NCBI RefSeq assembly: GCF_030435705.1
Contig: NZ_CP129382.1
Span: 868,001-932,000 of the forward strand
DNA from: Rhizobium sp. SSA_523
GTDB lineage: Bacteria > Pseudomonadota > Alphaproteobacteria > Rhizobiales > Rhizobiaceae
Reading direction: 5' to 3'
DNA length: 64,000 bases
Shown here: piece after piece, positions 9,453-20,905 of the stretch
Layout of the letters: the number at the start of each line of letters is the position of its first letter
Numbering within the stretch: position 1 is the stretch's first letter
Translations under genes and position numbers: made by a program
The notes under the pieces: generated by a model
What the model saw: only the letters and a program-made list of their open reading frames with translations
Database searches by the model: none
Told to the model about the DNA's origin: nothing

Positions 9453-10345
9453 TCTTTCTCGGCGCGCATCGGGCGGGAAGGCTCGGAGGCGCTCGCATCC
9501 TCCCTGGGTTCTGTGAGCTCCAGGCGCTCCAGACGTTTGGCATCGTCCCAAAGCGCGTCCATCCGCTCCAGGCCGGCCGCTTCAAGTGGAACTTCATCTT
9601 TCTCAAGACATGCTTCTATGTGGCTGAAACGACGACGGAATTTGGTATTGGTTCCCCGCAGTGCCTGTTCCGGATCCGCCTTAACATGCCGGCCGATATT
9701 GACCAGGGCAAAGATCAGATCCCCCAATTCGTCCGTCACCTTCTCCGGTCTGCCCGCCTTCAGCGCTTCGCGCAATTCGGCGATTTCCTCCTCGATCTTG
9801 TCGAGGATGGGTTCGGGCTCGGACCAGTCGAAGCCGACTTTCGCGGCACGCTCCTGCAGTTTCAGCGCCTCCGTCAGCGCCGGTTGACTGCGCGGCACGG
9901 AGCCCAGATGGCCGGCCTTGAAATCCTCGGTAATGCCGCGCCTTGCCCGGCGTGTCGCCCGCTCGCGCTTTTCCTCCGCCTTGATCGTCTCCCATTGCCG
10001 CTTGACCGCATCGGGCGAGCTTGCATCGGCGCGGGCAAAGACATGCGGATGGCGGCGGATCATCTTCGTCATCACCGCCTCGACCACATCGCCGAAGGAG
10101 AATTCCCCAATTTCCGATGCCATCTGCGCATGGAAGACCACCTGAAACAGCAGGTCGCCCAGCTCGTCCTTCAGGTCGTCCAGATCGCGGCGCTCGATCG
10201 CGTCTGCCACTTCATAGGCTTCTTCGATCGTGTAGGGCTTGATCGTTTCGAAGGTCTGTTCGACATCCCATGGGCAGCCGGATACTGGATCGCGCAGGGC
10301 CGCCATCAAATCGAGAAGGCGAGCGATCTCCTTGGAGGGTTCCAT
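9449..10345 (-). CDS. mazG: Nucleoside triphosphate pyrophosphohydrolase MazG
   Basis: Hydrolyses (d)NTPs to NMP and pyrophosphate, a housecleaning role. The 298-residue protein has two MazG domains. The first carries CPWDVEQTF and the metal-binding EEAYE...KDELGDLLFQ; the second carries KIEEEIAELREA...VTDELGDLIFA. ATG 10345 is preferred over TTG 10366 because AAAGGA lies 6 nt upstream. It sits between the deaminase gene (22-nt gap) and the methyltransferase gene (4-nt overlap) in a probable three-gene operon. Confidence 0.93.
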   Translation of the reverse strand: MEPSKEIARLLDLMAALRDPVSGCPWDVEQTFETIKPYTIEEAYEVADAIERRDLDDLKDELGDLLFQVVFHAQMASEIGEFSFGDVVEAVMTKMIRRHPHVFARADASSPDAVKRQWETIKAEEKRERATRRARRGITEDFKAGHLGSVPRSQPALTEALKLQERAAKVGFDWSEPEPILDKIEEEIAELREALKAGRPEKVTDELGDLIFALVNIGRHVKADPEQALRGTNTKFRRRFSHIEACLEKDEVPLEAAGLERMDALWDDAKRLERLELTEPREDASASEPSRPMRAEKE

Positions 10346-10367
10346 GGTCGGTCCTTTCGGGTTCAAC

Positions 10368-10955
10368 TCAGTTCAGCGGAATGGAATTATCGGCCTTGCT
10401 GGCCTGATAGGTTGCGGAGAGGCTGTCATAGCGCTGGCGGATGGCGAGCATGCGGGCGCGCAGCGCCTCGCGCTCGGCCGGATCCTCGCTCTCCACAAGA
10501 TCGGCAATCGAGAAGGCGGTGAAAAATGCATTCCGTCGGCGATAACCGCCGGGCTCCAGACCGAAGACCTCGTGGAGGATCTTCAGATCGTGCGGGATCG
10601 AGAAGGCGTCGCGCGATTCCTCGTGGCTGAAGAAGTAGTAGAAATTGTCGAAACCGGCCCAGGTGATGGCCGACATGCACATGGTGCAGGGTTCGTGGGT
10701 CGACAGGAAGATCAGATCCTTCGTTTCCGGACGCTCCCCCATTTCGTAGAAACGCTTCAGCGTGTGCACTTCGCCATGCCAGAGCGGGTTCTCGAGCTCG
10801 TTATTGGTCTCGGCAAGCACCAGCGAGAGATCGGATTTGCGCAGGATGGCCGCGCCGAACACCTTGTTTCCCTGGCGCACGCCCCGGTCGGTGAGCGGAA
10901 TGATATCCTGTTCGATCACGTCCATAAGGGTGGGGGCGATGGTTCTGCTGCTCAC
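10368..10955 (-). CDS. Nucleoside/cytidine deaminase-family zinc protein
   Basis: A 195-residue member of the cytidine/deoxycytidylate deaminase superfamily. The zinc ligands and catalytic Glu are seen in WHGEVHTL and EPCTMCMS (HxE ... PCxxC). The substrate is not evident; guanine- or tRNA-adenosine-deaminase-like roles are possible, but the C-terminal ~70 residues are not those of TadA. GTG 10955 is chosen because GGCAGGAG lies just upstream; a longer frame begins at TTG 10976. It is the first gene of the operon with mazG, fitting nucleotide salvage or cleanup. Confidence 0.8.
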   Translation of the reverse strand: MSSRTIAPTLMDVIEQDIIPLTDRGVRQGNKVFGAAILRKSDLSLVLAETNNELENPLWHGEVHTLKRFYEMGERPETKDLIFLSTHEPCTMCMSAITWAGFDNFYYFFSHEESRDAFSIPHDLKILHEVFGLEPGGYRRRNAFFTAFSIADLVESEDPAEREALRARMLAIRQRYDSLSATYQASKADNSIPLN

Positions 10956-11250
10956 GTGTTCTGGCTCCTGCCGCAATGATGACGAGACTCGATCTTAGTG
11001 CCTGGGGCGCGTGCGATAAATCCCTCGCATCGCTTGCCGGAAGCGACAGGTGTGGATAGGCGGCGCTGGCGGGCAGGGGGTGTCATTTTCTCAGCCTTCG
11101 GGAATAGCCGGAACAGAAATGCAAGCCTTTGCGGCTCAAAGGATTGGCGTTCCTTCAAGTTCGGCCGCGCTTCTGGCATAGTGTCGGCAATCGTGACTGC
11201 GGCTGCGCCTCGCAAAGGCCGGCCGTCGACTGACAGGAAAGACGGAAGAT

Positions 11251-11565
11251 ATGACGGAGAAGGTTTTGACGGCCAACCGGCTCACCGACGGGATCGCAGT
11301 CTGGCTGGATGCGAGCGGCGCATGGACGGAACGTCTGCAGGACGCTCTTGTGGCGCGCCATGCCGAGGCGGCCGCCTCGCTTGAGGCGATCGGCAAGCGT
11401 GATTTCTCCGCCAATCTGGTCGTTGACGTGAATGTCATTGAAGTGGAAGAGGTCAATGGGCAGATCAGGCCCCTTCGGCTGCGCGAGCGCATCCGGGCGG
11501 CCGGTCCCACGATGGATTATGCCGATGGTTTCGCCGCCGCCGATCCAGCCTTTATCGCAGCCTGA
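11251..11565 (+). CDS. DUF2849 protein of the sulfite reductase operon
   Basis: A 104-residue soluble protein of the DUF2849 family, found almost only beside alphaproteobacterial sulfite/nitrite reductase genes. Its role is unknown. The middle (ANLVVDVNVIEVEEVNGQIRPLRLRERIR) is typical of the family. It is the first gene of the operon here; the siroheme gene cysG, which often precedes it, is absent, with 275 bp of non-coding DNA upstream. cysI follows after 8 nt. Confidence 0.8.
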   Translation: MTEKVLTANRLTDGIAVWLDASGAWTERLQDALVARHAEAAASLEAIGKRDFSANLVVDVNVIEVEEVNGQIRPLRLRERIRAAGPTMDYADGFAAADPAFIAA

Positions 11566-11573
11566 GGACCTCC

Positions 11574-13244
11574 ATGTACCGTTATGACGAATTCGACCAC
11601 GCCTTTGTCTCCGCCCGCGTGGACCAGTTCCGCGATCAGGTGGAGCGGCGACTTTCGGGCGAACTGGCGGAGGATGCGTTCAAGCCGCTGCGTTTGATGA
11701 ACGGCGTCTATCTTCAGCTTCACGCCTATATGCTGCGGGTGGCCATTCCCTATGGCACGCTGAACGCCCGCCAGATGCGGATGCTGGCGCATATCGCGCG
11801 CACCTATGACCGCGGCTACGGACATTTCACCACGCGCCAGAACATCCAGTATAACTGGCCTAAACTCTCGGATACGCCGGCCATTCTCGCCGAGCTTGCC
11901 TCGGTCGAAATGCATGCCCTGCAGACATCTGGCAATTGCATCCGCAATGTCACGGCCGATCATTTCGCCGGGGCTGCCGCCGACGAGGTGGCGGATCCGC
12001 GGCCTTATGCGGAAATCCTGCGGCAGTGGTCGTCGGTCCATCCCGAATTCTCGTTCCTGCCGCGCAAGTTCAAGATCGCGGTGACCGGCGCCGAGCGAGA
12101 TCGTGCCGCCATCCAGGTCCACGATATCGGCCTGCACCTCAAGCGCAATGACGAGGGCGCTATCGGCTTTGCCGTCTATGTCGGCGGCGGCCAGGGCCGC
12201 ACGCCCATGGTGGCCAAGAAGATCCGCGATTTTCTGCCGGAGGAGGACCTTCTGTCCTACACGACGGCGATCATGCGCGTGTACAATCTGCACGGCCGGC
12301 GTGACAACAAATACAAGGCGCGCATCAAGATCCTGGTGCATGAGACAGGCGCCGAGGAACTTGCTCGCCAGGTCGAGCAGGAATTCGCCCATCTGAAGGG
12401 CAGCGAACTGAAGCTGCCGGATGCCGACATCCAGGCGATCGCCGCCTATTTCGAGCCGCCGGCGCTGCCGGAGCGTCCGGAAGGCTGGGCACAGCTGGCC
12501 GGCTGGAAGAAGGCGGACGAGAATTTCGCCCGCTGGGTGCAGCAGAATGTGCAGCCGCACAAGCATCCCGATTATGGCATGGTGACGATTTCGCTGAAGC
12601 CGATCGGCGGTATTCCGGGCGATGCCAGCGACCGGCAGATGGAGGCGATCGCCGATATTGCCGAGGAGTATGCCCATGACGAGATCCGCATCAGCCATGA
12701 GCAGAATGTGGTTCTGCCGCATGTGGCGCTGGCGGATCTGGAGCCGGTCTACCGCGCTCTTGTCTCACAGGGTCTTGCGACGGCCAATGCCGGCCTGATT
12801 ACCGATATCATCGCCTGTCCCGGGCTGGATTACTGCGCACTGGCCAATGCGCGCTCCATTCCCGTCGCGCAATCGCTGTCGCAGCGCTTCGGCTCCTTCG
12901 AACGCCAGGCCGATATCGGCGAGCTGAAGATCAAGATCTCCGGCTGCATCAATGCCTGCGGCCATCACCATGTCGGCCATATCGGCCTTCTGGGGGTCGA
13001 GAAGAAGGGTGCCGAACTCTACCAGATTACGCTCGGCGGTTCCGCCGACGAGAACACCTCGATCGGCGAGATCATCGGCCGCGGATTCGAGCCGGACAAG
13101 GTCACCGATGCCGTGGAAAAAGTGGTCGATACCTATCTCGGCCTTCGCCTGTCGAAGGAGGAGACCTTCCTCGACGCCTATCGTCGCGTCGGGCCGCAGC
13201 CGTTCAAGGACGCGCTTTATGGCGAAGCGGCAAGAGCGGCCTGA
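11574..13244 (+). CDS. cysI: Ferredoxin-type sulfite/nitrite reductase
   Basis: Reduces sulfite to sulfide (or nitrite to ammonia) with six electrons using siroheme coupled to a 4Fe-4S cluster. All four cluster cysteines are present: Cys415 and Cys421 in CPGLDYC, Cys458 and Cys462 in SGCINAC. The 556-aa length and two ferredoxin-like repeat halves (YGHFTTRQNIQYNW in the first) fit the family. DUF2849 upstream, DUF934 downstream and Fpr nearby favour assimilatory sulfite reduction with ferredoxin/Fpr as electron source. No flavoprotein cysJ is seen. Confidence 0.93.
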   Translation: MYRYDEFDHAFVSARVDQFRDQVERRLSGELAEDAFKPLRLMNGVYLQLHAYMLRVAIPYGTLNARQMRMLAHIARTYDRGYGHFTTRQNIQYNWPKLSDTPAILAELASVEMHALQTSGNCIRNVTADHFAGAAADEVADPRPYAEILRQWSSVHPEFSFLPRKFKIAVTGAERDRAAIQVHDIGLHLKRNDEGAIGFAVYVGGGQGRTPMVAKKIRDFLPEEDLLSYTTAIMRVYNLHGRRDNKYKARIKILVHETGAEELARQVEQEFAHLKGSELKLPDADIQAIAAYFEPPALPERPEGWAQLAGWKKADENFARWVQQNVQPHKHPDYGMVTISLKPIGGIPGDASDRQMEAIADIAEEYAHDEIRISHEQNVVLPHVALADLEPVYRALVSQGLATANAGLITDIIACPGLDYCALANARSIPVAQSLSQRFGSFERQADIGELKIKISGCINACGHHHVGHIGLLGVEKKGAELYQITLGGSADENTSIGEIIGRGFEPDKVTDAVEKVVDTYLGLRLSKEETFLDAYRRVGPQPFKDALYGEAARAA

Positions 13245-13260
13245 GGAAGGGAATACGGAC

Positions 13261-13764
13261 ATGACGCGCATCTGGAAAGAAACCGGCTTCGTCGAGAACG
13301 ATCCCTGGGTCATCGAAACCGAGGAGAAGAAGGCGGAGGGCGACGAGCGGCCGCTCTTGTCGCTCGATCAACTGATAGAGCAGGCGGATGCCAGCAATGA
13401 TGTCAGCTTCGGCGTTCTGGTGAAGCCGTCGGACGACGTGTCCCGGCTGGAGCCCTATCTCTATCGCCTGGAGACGGTCGCCGTCGAATTTCCCGCCTTC
13501 AACGATGGGCGTGGCTTCAGCCACGCCTCGCTGCTGCGCGACCGGCTCGGCTATCGCAACGAGTTGCGCGCGATCGGCGACGTGCTGATCGACCAGATTC
13601 CGCTGATGCTGCGCTGCGGCTTCGACAGTTTCGCCGTGACCAACGAGACCGCTTTGAAGCGGCTGGCGGACAATCGGCTGCCGGGCATCAACGAGCACTA
13701 TCAGCCGGCTGCGCGATCCGCGGCAGGCGGGCAGGGCTATAGCTGGCGCCGGCGCACGGCCTGA
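13261..13764 (+). CDS. DUF934 protein, sulfite reductase accessory
   Basis: A 167-residue soluble protein of the DUF934 family, annotated as probable oxidoreductase associated with sulfite reduction; its biochemical role is not established. The conserved core FPAFNDGRGFSHASLLRDRLGYRNELRAIGDVL is present, then a MLRCGFDSFAV motif. It starts 16 nt after cysI, so it is co-transcribed. No cysH lies between it and cysI. Confidence 0.85.
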   Translation: MTRIWKETGFVENDPWVIETEEKKAEGDERPLLSLDQLIEQADASNDVSFGVLVKPSDDVSRLEPYLYRLETVAVEFPAFNDGRGFSHASLLRDRLGYRNELRAIGDVLIDQIPLMLRCGFDSFAVTNETALKRLADNRLPGINEHYQPAARSAAGGQGYSWRRRTA

Positions 13765-13856
13765 GCGCGATCAGAACAATCGACGGGAGCCTTCTGGAAA
13801 ACATGATGGCTCTTCCCCTCTTTTTGACCGGGGGGCGCGGCATATCCACGCGGATC

Positions 13857-13885
13857 CCTTCAAAAAGACGCCGAGATGGTATAAT
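13857..13885 (+). promoter_or_regulatory. Putative fpr promoter with consensus -10
   Basis: A perfect TATAAT is at 13880-13885, about 40 nt before the fpr start. The hexamer 17 nt upstream (CCTTCA, 13857-13862) is a weak -35. This suggests fpr can be transcribed apart from the cysI operon. Confidence 0.45.
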
Positions 13886-13924
13886 CGCAGGCGCAACAAG
13901 AACATTTGAAACGAGACGACAGGC

Positions 13925-14743
13925 ATGAACGTTTCCGCCAAGACAGAAGATTTTGCCGCCAAGGCGCCCATTCCCGATGGCGTCTATGCCGAGACGGTTT
14001 TGGCTGTCGAGCATTATACGGAGCATCTGTTCCGCTTCCGGATGACGCGTCCCGCCGGCTTTCGATTCCGCTCGGGCGAGTTCGCCATGATCGGCCTGAT
14101 GGTTGGCGAAAAGCCGATCTATCGCGCCTATTCGATTGCCAGCCCCGCATGGGATGAAGAGCTGGAATTCTTCTCCATCAAGGTCCCGGATGGTCCACTG
14201 ACCTCGCATCTTCAGAAGATCAAGCCGGGCGACACGGTGCTCATGCGCAAGAAGCCGACGGGCACTCTGGTGCTGGATGCGCTCACGCCCGGCAAGCGTC
14301 TCTACATGTTCTCGACCGGCACCGGCATCGCTCCCTTCGCCAGCCTGATCCGTGATCCGGAAACCTACGAGAAGTTCGAGGAAGTCATCCTCACCCATAC
14401 CTGCCGCGAGGTTGCCGAGCTGAAATACGGCTTTGACCTGATGGATGAGATCCGCAACCATGAATTTCTGGCCGAGATCGTTGGCGACAAGCTGAAGCAT
14501 TATCCCACCGTGACGCGGGAGGATTATCCCTTCCAGGGTCGCATCACCGATCTCCTCGAGACCGGCAAGATCTTCACCGACCTCGGCGTACCGCCGCTGG
14601 ATCCGGCTGTCGATCGCGGCATGATCTGCGGCTCGACCGCCATGTTGAAGGACACCAAGGAATTGCTGGAGAAAGCCGGCCTGACCGAAGGTGCCAATAA
14701 CAAGCCGGCCGAATTCGTCATCGAACGCGCTTTTGTCGGCTGA
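13925..14743 (+). CDS. fpr: Ferredoxin-NADP reductase
   Basis: FAD flavoenzyme (272 aa) moving electrons between NADPH and ferredoxin/flavodoxin; bacterial subclass, often tied to oxidative stress. The FAD-binding motif RAYSIASP is near residue 65 and the NADP motif FSTGTGIAPFASL near 125. The C-terminus ends IERAFVG. It lies 160 bp after the DUF934 gene with its own -10 box and is followed by a strong terminator. It could supply ferredoxin electrons to CysI; that link rests on context. Confidence 0.94.
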   Translation: MNVSAKTEDFAAKAPIPDGVYAETVLAVEHYTEHLFRFRMTRPAGFRFRSGEFAMIGLMVGEKPIYRAYSIASPAWDEELEFFSIKVPDGPLTSHLQKIKPGDTVLMRKKPTGTLVLDALTPGKRLYMFSTGTGIAPFASLIRDPETYEKFEEVILTHTCREVAELKYGFDLMDEIRNHEFLAEIVGDKLKHYPTVTREDYPFQGRITDLLETGKIFTDLGVPPLDPAVDRGMICGSTAMLKDTKELLEKAGLTEGANNKPAEFVIERAFVG

Positions 14744-14807
14744 TACAAAAGATCGGTGAGCGGAACCGATATTCGGTGCGGGACTTGAAATTTCGACGCC
14801 GAACATG

Positions 14808-14840
14808 AAGGTCTGGCCATGCGCCGGACCTTTTTTATTG
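14808..14840 (+). terminator. Rho-independent terminator after fpr
   Basis: A 10-bp stem (14808-14817 with 14823-14832, one G-T pair) with a 5-nt loop is followed by six T. It lies 65 nt after the fpr stop and before the convergent gene at 14855. Confidence 0.85.
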
Positions 14841-14854
14841 AGCCCTGGCGCGCA

Positions 14855-15223
14855 TCAGTCGCGCCGGATGCTTGCCAGGAGATCCCACAGATCCGCGCCG
14901 GTATCGAAGACTATGGCATTCGCCTTGTATTCCAGGCTTGCGCTGATCAGGTCCGTCATGTCCCGGCCGAAACCGGCGCCCGGCAGACTGGCGTCAGACA
15001 AGGGTTCTGGAGAGATGGGCCCCGCATCGACGGGCTTTGCGTGAACGCTGGCCGTCACGCCACCACTGGCCGGACCGGTCGAGGGCAGGGCGGTGAATTG
15101 GGTGGAGAGGCGCAAAGCGCCGGCTGTGCCGGCGTTTGCGATATTGCTTGCCGTTGCTGCGATGCGCGTCGCCTGTGCCTGCATGCCTGACAGTGCGGTC
15201 GTCGTAACAGCGCTGATGCTCAT
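14855..15223 (-). CDS. Orphan flagellar basal-body rod-like protein
   Basis: A 122-residue protein whose N-terminus (MSISAVTTTALSGMQAQATRIAATASNIAN) matches the conserved N-terminal helix of flagellar axial proteins such as FlgB/FlgC, including the ASNIAN signature. The C-terminal DLISASLEYKANAIVFDTG resembles the matching C-terminal helix. The middle is short and Pro/Gly-rich, and no flagellar genes are near. It may be an accessory rod protein or a diverged FlgC-like paralogue. ATG 15223 has GGAGAGG upstream. Confidence 0.65.
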   Translation of the reverse strand: MSISAVTTTALSGMQAQATRIAATASNIANAGTAGALRLSTQFTALPSTGPASGGVTASVHAKPVDAGPISPEPLSDASLPGAGFGRDMTDLISASLEYKANAIVFDTGADLWDLLASIRRD

Positions 15224-15398
15224 CGTTTCCACCTCTCCAGGCAAATCTGCCTGATGCGCACTATAGGGAAGGCGCGCAGCCTGTCGCGCCGCATCGCGCC
15301 TTACTCTTGATGGAGGGTAAAGGGCGAGAAGATTGCATGCGCGCGGTTAACCGGATCGCAATGCCCTGTTCCAGAAGTATCCACTGGCTGATGGCATG

Positions 15399-15430
15399 AA
15401 AAAACCCCCTCGCAAGGAAGCAAGGGGGTT
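15399..15430 (-). terminator. Terminator of the gcvTHP operon
   Basis: On the minus strand AACCCCCTTGC pairs with GCGAGGGGGTT (one mismatch, 6-nt loop), followed by a run of six T. It lies 40 nt past the gcvP stop. Confidence 0.8.
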
Positions 15431-15469
15431 CTGCAGGATCAATCCGCTGCAGCATTCGCGCCTGCGGGC

Positions 15470-18333
<2,864 letters not shown>

Positions 18334-18334
<1 letters not shown>

Positions 18335-18696
18335 TATCCGATCAACTCCTTGTAGGCGGCCTCATCCATGAGATTGTCGGCATCGGCCACATTGTTGAGC
18401 TTCAGCTTGAAGAACCAGCCCTTGCCCTGCGGATCGGAATTGACCAGCGACGGATCGGCGGTGATCGCCTCGTTGATTTCGACGATCTCGCCAGCCAGCG
18501 GACAATAGACGTCGGAGGCCGCCTTCACGCTTTCCACCGTTGCAGCTTCGCCGTCCTTGTCGAAACTCGCGCCGACCTCCGGCAGTTCGACGAAAACGAG
18601 ATCGCCCAGCTGGTCGGCCGCATGGCTCGTAATGCCAACGGTTGCGACATCGCCTTCAAGCTTCAGCCATTCGTGTTCCGCAGTGAATTTCAGCAT
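18334..18696 (-). CDS. gcvH: Glycine cleavage system H protein
   Basis: Lipoyl carrier (120 aa) that shuttles the aminomethyl group between P, T and L proteins. The lipoylated lysine is Lys58 in [13 protein letters not shown] 18696 has AGAGAGG upstream. It lies between gcvT (77-nt gap) and gcvP (1-nt overlap). LipB, encoded about 14 kb away, would provide the octanoyl group for lipoylation. Confidence 0.97.
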
Positions 18697-18773
18697 GATA
18701 TGGGACCTCTCTGAAGGAAATTCGGTAGTCTTGTTGAGCAGGAAGCAAGCCGCGGCAGGACCCTTCCGGGTCG

Positions 18774-19943
18774 TCACCGCTTGTATGTCGGCGTGATGAA
18801 GGGCAAAGCGGCAACCGTCACCGGTAGATACTTGCCGCGAACTTCGGCGAAAATCTGCCGGCCGGTCTCGCAATAGGCCACCGGCACGTAACCCATGGCA
18901 ACGGGCGCTTCGACTGACGGCCCGAAGGTGCCGGACGTGACCTCGCCCAGTTCCTCGCGGCCCTCGGCATCGGCGAAAAGCTTTGCATGCGCACGCACCG
19001 GTGCCTTGCCCTCCGGCCGCAGACCGACCCGACGCCTTGCCGGACCATCGGCAAGCTCGGCGAGAATGCGCTCGGCACCCGAAAAGCCGCCCGCGCGCTC
19101 GCCGCCCGCGCGACGGACCTTCTGGATCGCCCATTCCAGCGACGCCTCGATCGGGCTCGTCGTCTCGTCAATATCATTGCCATAGAGGCACAGTCCGGCT
19201 TCCAGGCGAAGCGAATCGCGGGCGCCAAGGCCGATCGCCTCGCAGTCTTGATGATCCAGCAAGGCCCTGGCCAGCGCCTCGGCCTGATGGGAGGGTGCGG
19301 AGATCTCGAAACCGTCTTCACCGGAATAGCCGGAGCGGGAAACGATGCAGGCCGCGCCGGCAAGCGTCACGTCGCGCACATCCATGAACTTCATCGCGGC
19401 AATCTCGGGAGCAAGCGAGGCCAGCACCGCCTCGGCCGCGGGACCCTGAAGCGCGATCAGCGCCCGATCTTCGAGAAGCGTCACCGCACAGCCGGCAAGG
19501 TTGGCCTGCATATGGGCAAGATCGGCGCTTTTGCAGGCGGCGTTGACGACGACGAGAAGATGATCGCCGCGATTGGTGATCATCAGATCGTCCAGGATGC
19601 CGCCGGTCTCATTGGTGAAGAAGCCGTAGCGCTGGCGGCCTTCCCGCAGACCGAGAATATCGACCGGCACCAGCTTTTCCAGCGCCAGAGCGGCATCGGC
19701 ATAGGAGCCCGATGCGGCCTTCACGATGACCTGGCCCATATGCGACACATCGAACAGGCCGGCCTTGGTTCTGGTCTGCAAATGCTCCTTCAGAACGCCG
19801 GCGGGATATTGCACCGGCATGTCATAGCCTGCAAAGGGCACCATCCGCGCGCCGAGCGCCAGGTGAAGCGCATGAAGAGGCGTGGTGGAAAGGGGAGTGG
19901 CAGAGAGTGGGCCTTGATCGGTCAAGAAACGCCTCCAGGTCAT
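18774..19943 (-). CDS. gcvT: Aminomethyltransferase, glycine cleavage T protein
   Basis: Transfers the methylene group from aminomethyl-GcvH to tetrahydrofolate and releases ammonia. The protein is 389 aa. Family marks include [12 protein letters not shown] near the start, [19 protein letters not shown] and [13 protein letters not shown]. The start at ATG 19943 gives the canonical N-terminus and has GAGGTG upstream. The 60-nt leader lies below a tandem glycine riboswitch, so expression should rise with glycine. Confidence 0.96.
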   Translation of the reverse strand: MTWRRFLTDQGPLSATPLSTTPLHALHLALGARMVPFAGYDMPVQYPAGVLKEHLQTRTKAGLFDVSHMGQVIVKAASGSYADAALALEKLVPVDILGLREGRQRYGFFTNETGGILDDLMITNRGDHLLVVVNAACKSADLAHMQANLAGCAVTLLEDRALIALQGPAAEAVLASLAPEIAAMKFMDVRDVTLAGAACIVSRSGYSGEDGFEISAPSHQAEALARALLDHQDCEAIGLGARDSLRLEAGLCLYGNDIDETTSPIEASLEWAIQKVRRAGGERAGGFSGAERILAELADGPARRRVGLRPEGKAPVRAHAKLFADAEGREELGEVTSGTFGPSVEAPVAMGYVPVAYCETGRQIFAEVRGKYLPVTVAALPFITPTYKR

Positions 19944-20004
19944 GTGCGCACCTCGAAGGTCGCACGGGCTCAGTGTCTGGCGCGGCTGCGCCTTCGGTGT
20001 GAGC

Positions 20005-20166
20005 CCCCTCTGTCCTTCGCGCCTGAGATTGTTATCCCTTCGGCGAGCCCCCCGCAATTCAAGGGCTTCTCTCCAGAGTCCTGTCGTCCCGCTGGTCCTT
20101 TTGCCTGAGAGTTTCCGGGGCGGTTGCTCCTTCGGCGCCGCATCGAAGCGGTTTCTCCCAGCGGGT
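20005..20166 (-). promoter_or_regulatory. Tandem glycine riboswitch
   Basis: On the minus strand two similar aptamers follow one another, with family-typical strings GGGAGAAACC, GCCGAAGGAGCAA and CTCTCAGGCAAAAGGAC in the first, and GGAGAGAAGCCC, GCCGAAGGGATAAC and ATCTCAGGCGCGAAGGAC in the second. P1 of aptamer 1 pairs 20157-20164 with 20088-20095 (8 bp). P1 of aptamer 2 pairs 20074-20078 with 20008-20012. It lies just upstream of gcvT, matching the known gcv ON-switch. Confidence 0.95.
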
Positions 20167-20173
20167 CGCGCTC

Positions 20174-20201
20174 ATTATGGGAGAGGCCCCCGGCTTGGCA
20201 A
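20174..20201 (-). promoter_or_regulatory. Putative promoter of gcvTHP
   Basis: On the minus strand TTGCCA (-35, 20201-20196) and CATAAT (-10, 20179-20174) are 16 nt apart. Transcription would begin almost exactly at the first riboswitch helix. Confidence 0.6.
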
Positions 20202-20390
20202 GAGGCAAAAACCGCCACGGACACGAATTCCACCGCTCCTCGTCTAGGCCCTGGACGATTTTGCGGGCCGGGAGAGGGCTCGTCGAGCGGGCCCAGGGAG
20301 CAGCTCAGCGACGCTTGGGGGGCGCGACATTCCTGCCTTTGCATGCGCGATTTTTTTGTCCTAAGGGTGTCTCGTCTCAAGGGGATGACG

Positions 20391-20762
20391 ATGCGGATCA
20401 CGATTCGAAGATGGGAGATTTTGCTGCGGCTTTTATGCGCCGCCGTCTTCCTGTCGCTCGGTCTTGCCCATCATGCGCCGCCGCTCGCCGCGGCCATCAC
20501 GCAGGATGCGGATTACGCCCTGCCGGATGGCAGCTTCGCAACCCTCTGCACGCAGGCGGGGGAGGATGACAGGCCGCTGAAGGGCGTCCTGTGCGAGGTC
20601 TGCCTGCTTTGCGCTTCCGCCATGCTGCCGGCGCCAGCAACGCAGGCGAGCCTGGCCTGCCATGCTTCGAGCCTTCTCAATGCCTTACCGGAGATCGCCG
20701 CGGTCATCGGCGGATCGTCCATACCCGCGCCCCGCTGCCGCGCGCCCCCTGTTGCGGCCTGA
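20391..20762 (+). CDS. DUF2946-type small exported protein, copper context
   Basis: A 123-residue protein with an N-terminal signal or membrane segment (LLRLLCAAVFLSLGLAHHAPP) and a cysteine cluster CEVCLLCASAM in the middle. DUF2946 proteins of this type lie next to copper genes, and the cysteines and histidines suggest metal handling; the activity is unknown. ATG 20391 is preferred over ATG 20385 because AAGGGG lies 6 nt before it. It precedes the YcnI-PCuAC gene by 74 nt and is probably co-transcribed. Confidence 0.6.
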   Translation: MRITIRRWEILLRLLCAAVFLSLGLAHHAPPLAAAITQDADYALPDGSFATLCTQAGEDDRPLKGVLCEVCLLCASAMLPAPATQASLACHASSLLNALPEIAAVIGGSSIPAPRCRAPPVAA

Positions 20763-20830
20763 TCCGACTTTTCAATCGACAGTAAACCAGGATCAGAGCG
20801 GCTGGAGGCCGTGCGCCTCGCCGCGGAGGA

Positions 20831-20905
20831 CAGACAATGAAATCGCAGACAATGAACCTACAGACAATGACACCAAAGACGACGACACCAAAGACGATGA
20901 CACTG
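20831..20905 (+). repeat. Five 15-bp repeats spanning the start of the copper fusion gene
   Basis: Units start at 20831, 20846, 20861, 20876 and 20891. The first three open with CAGACAATGA and the last two are diverged. Translated from ATG 20837 they give a pentapeptide repeat (QTMKS, QTMNL, QTMTP, KTTTP, KTMTL) ahead of the true signal peptide. Units 1, 2, 3 and 5 carry an in-frame ATG. Confidence 0.85.
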
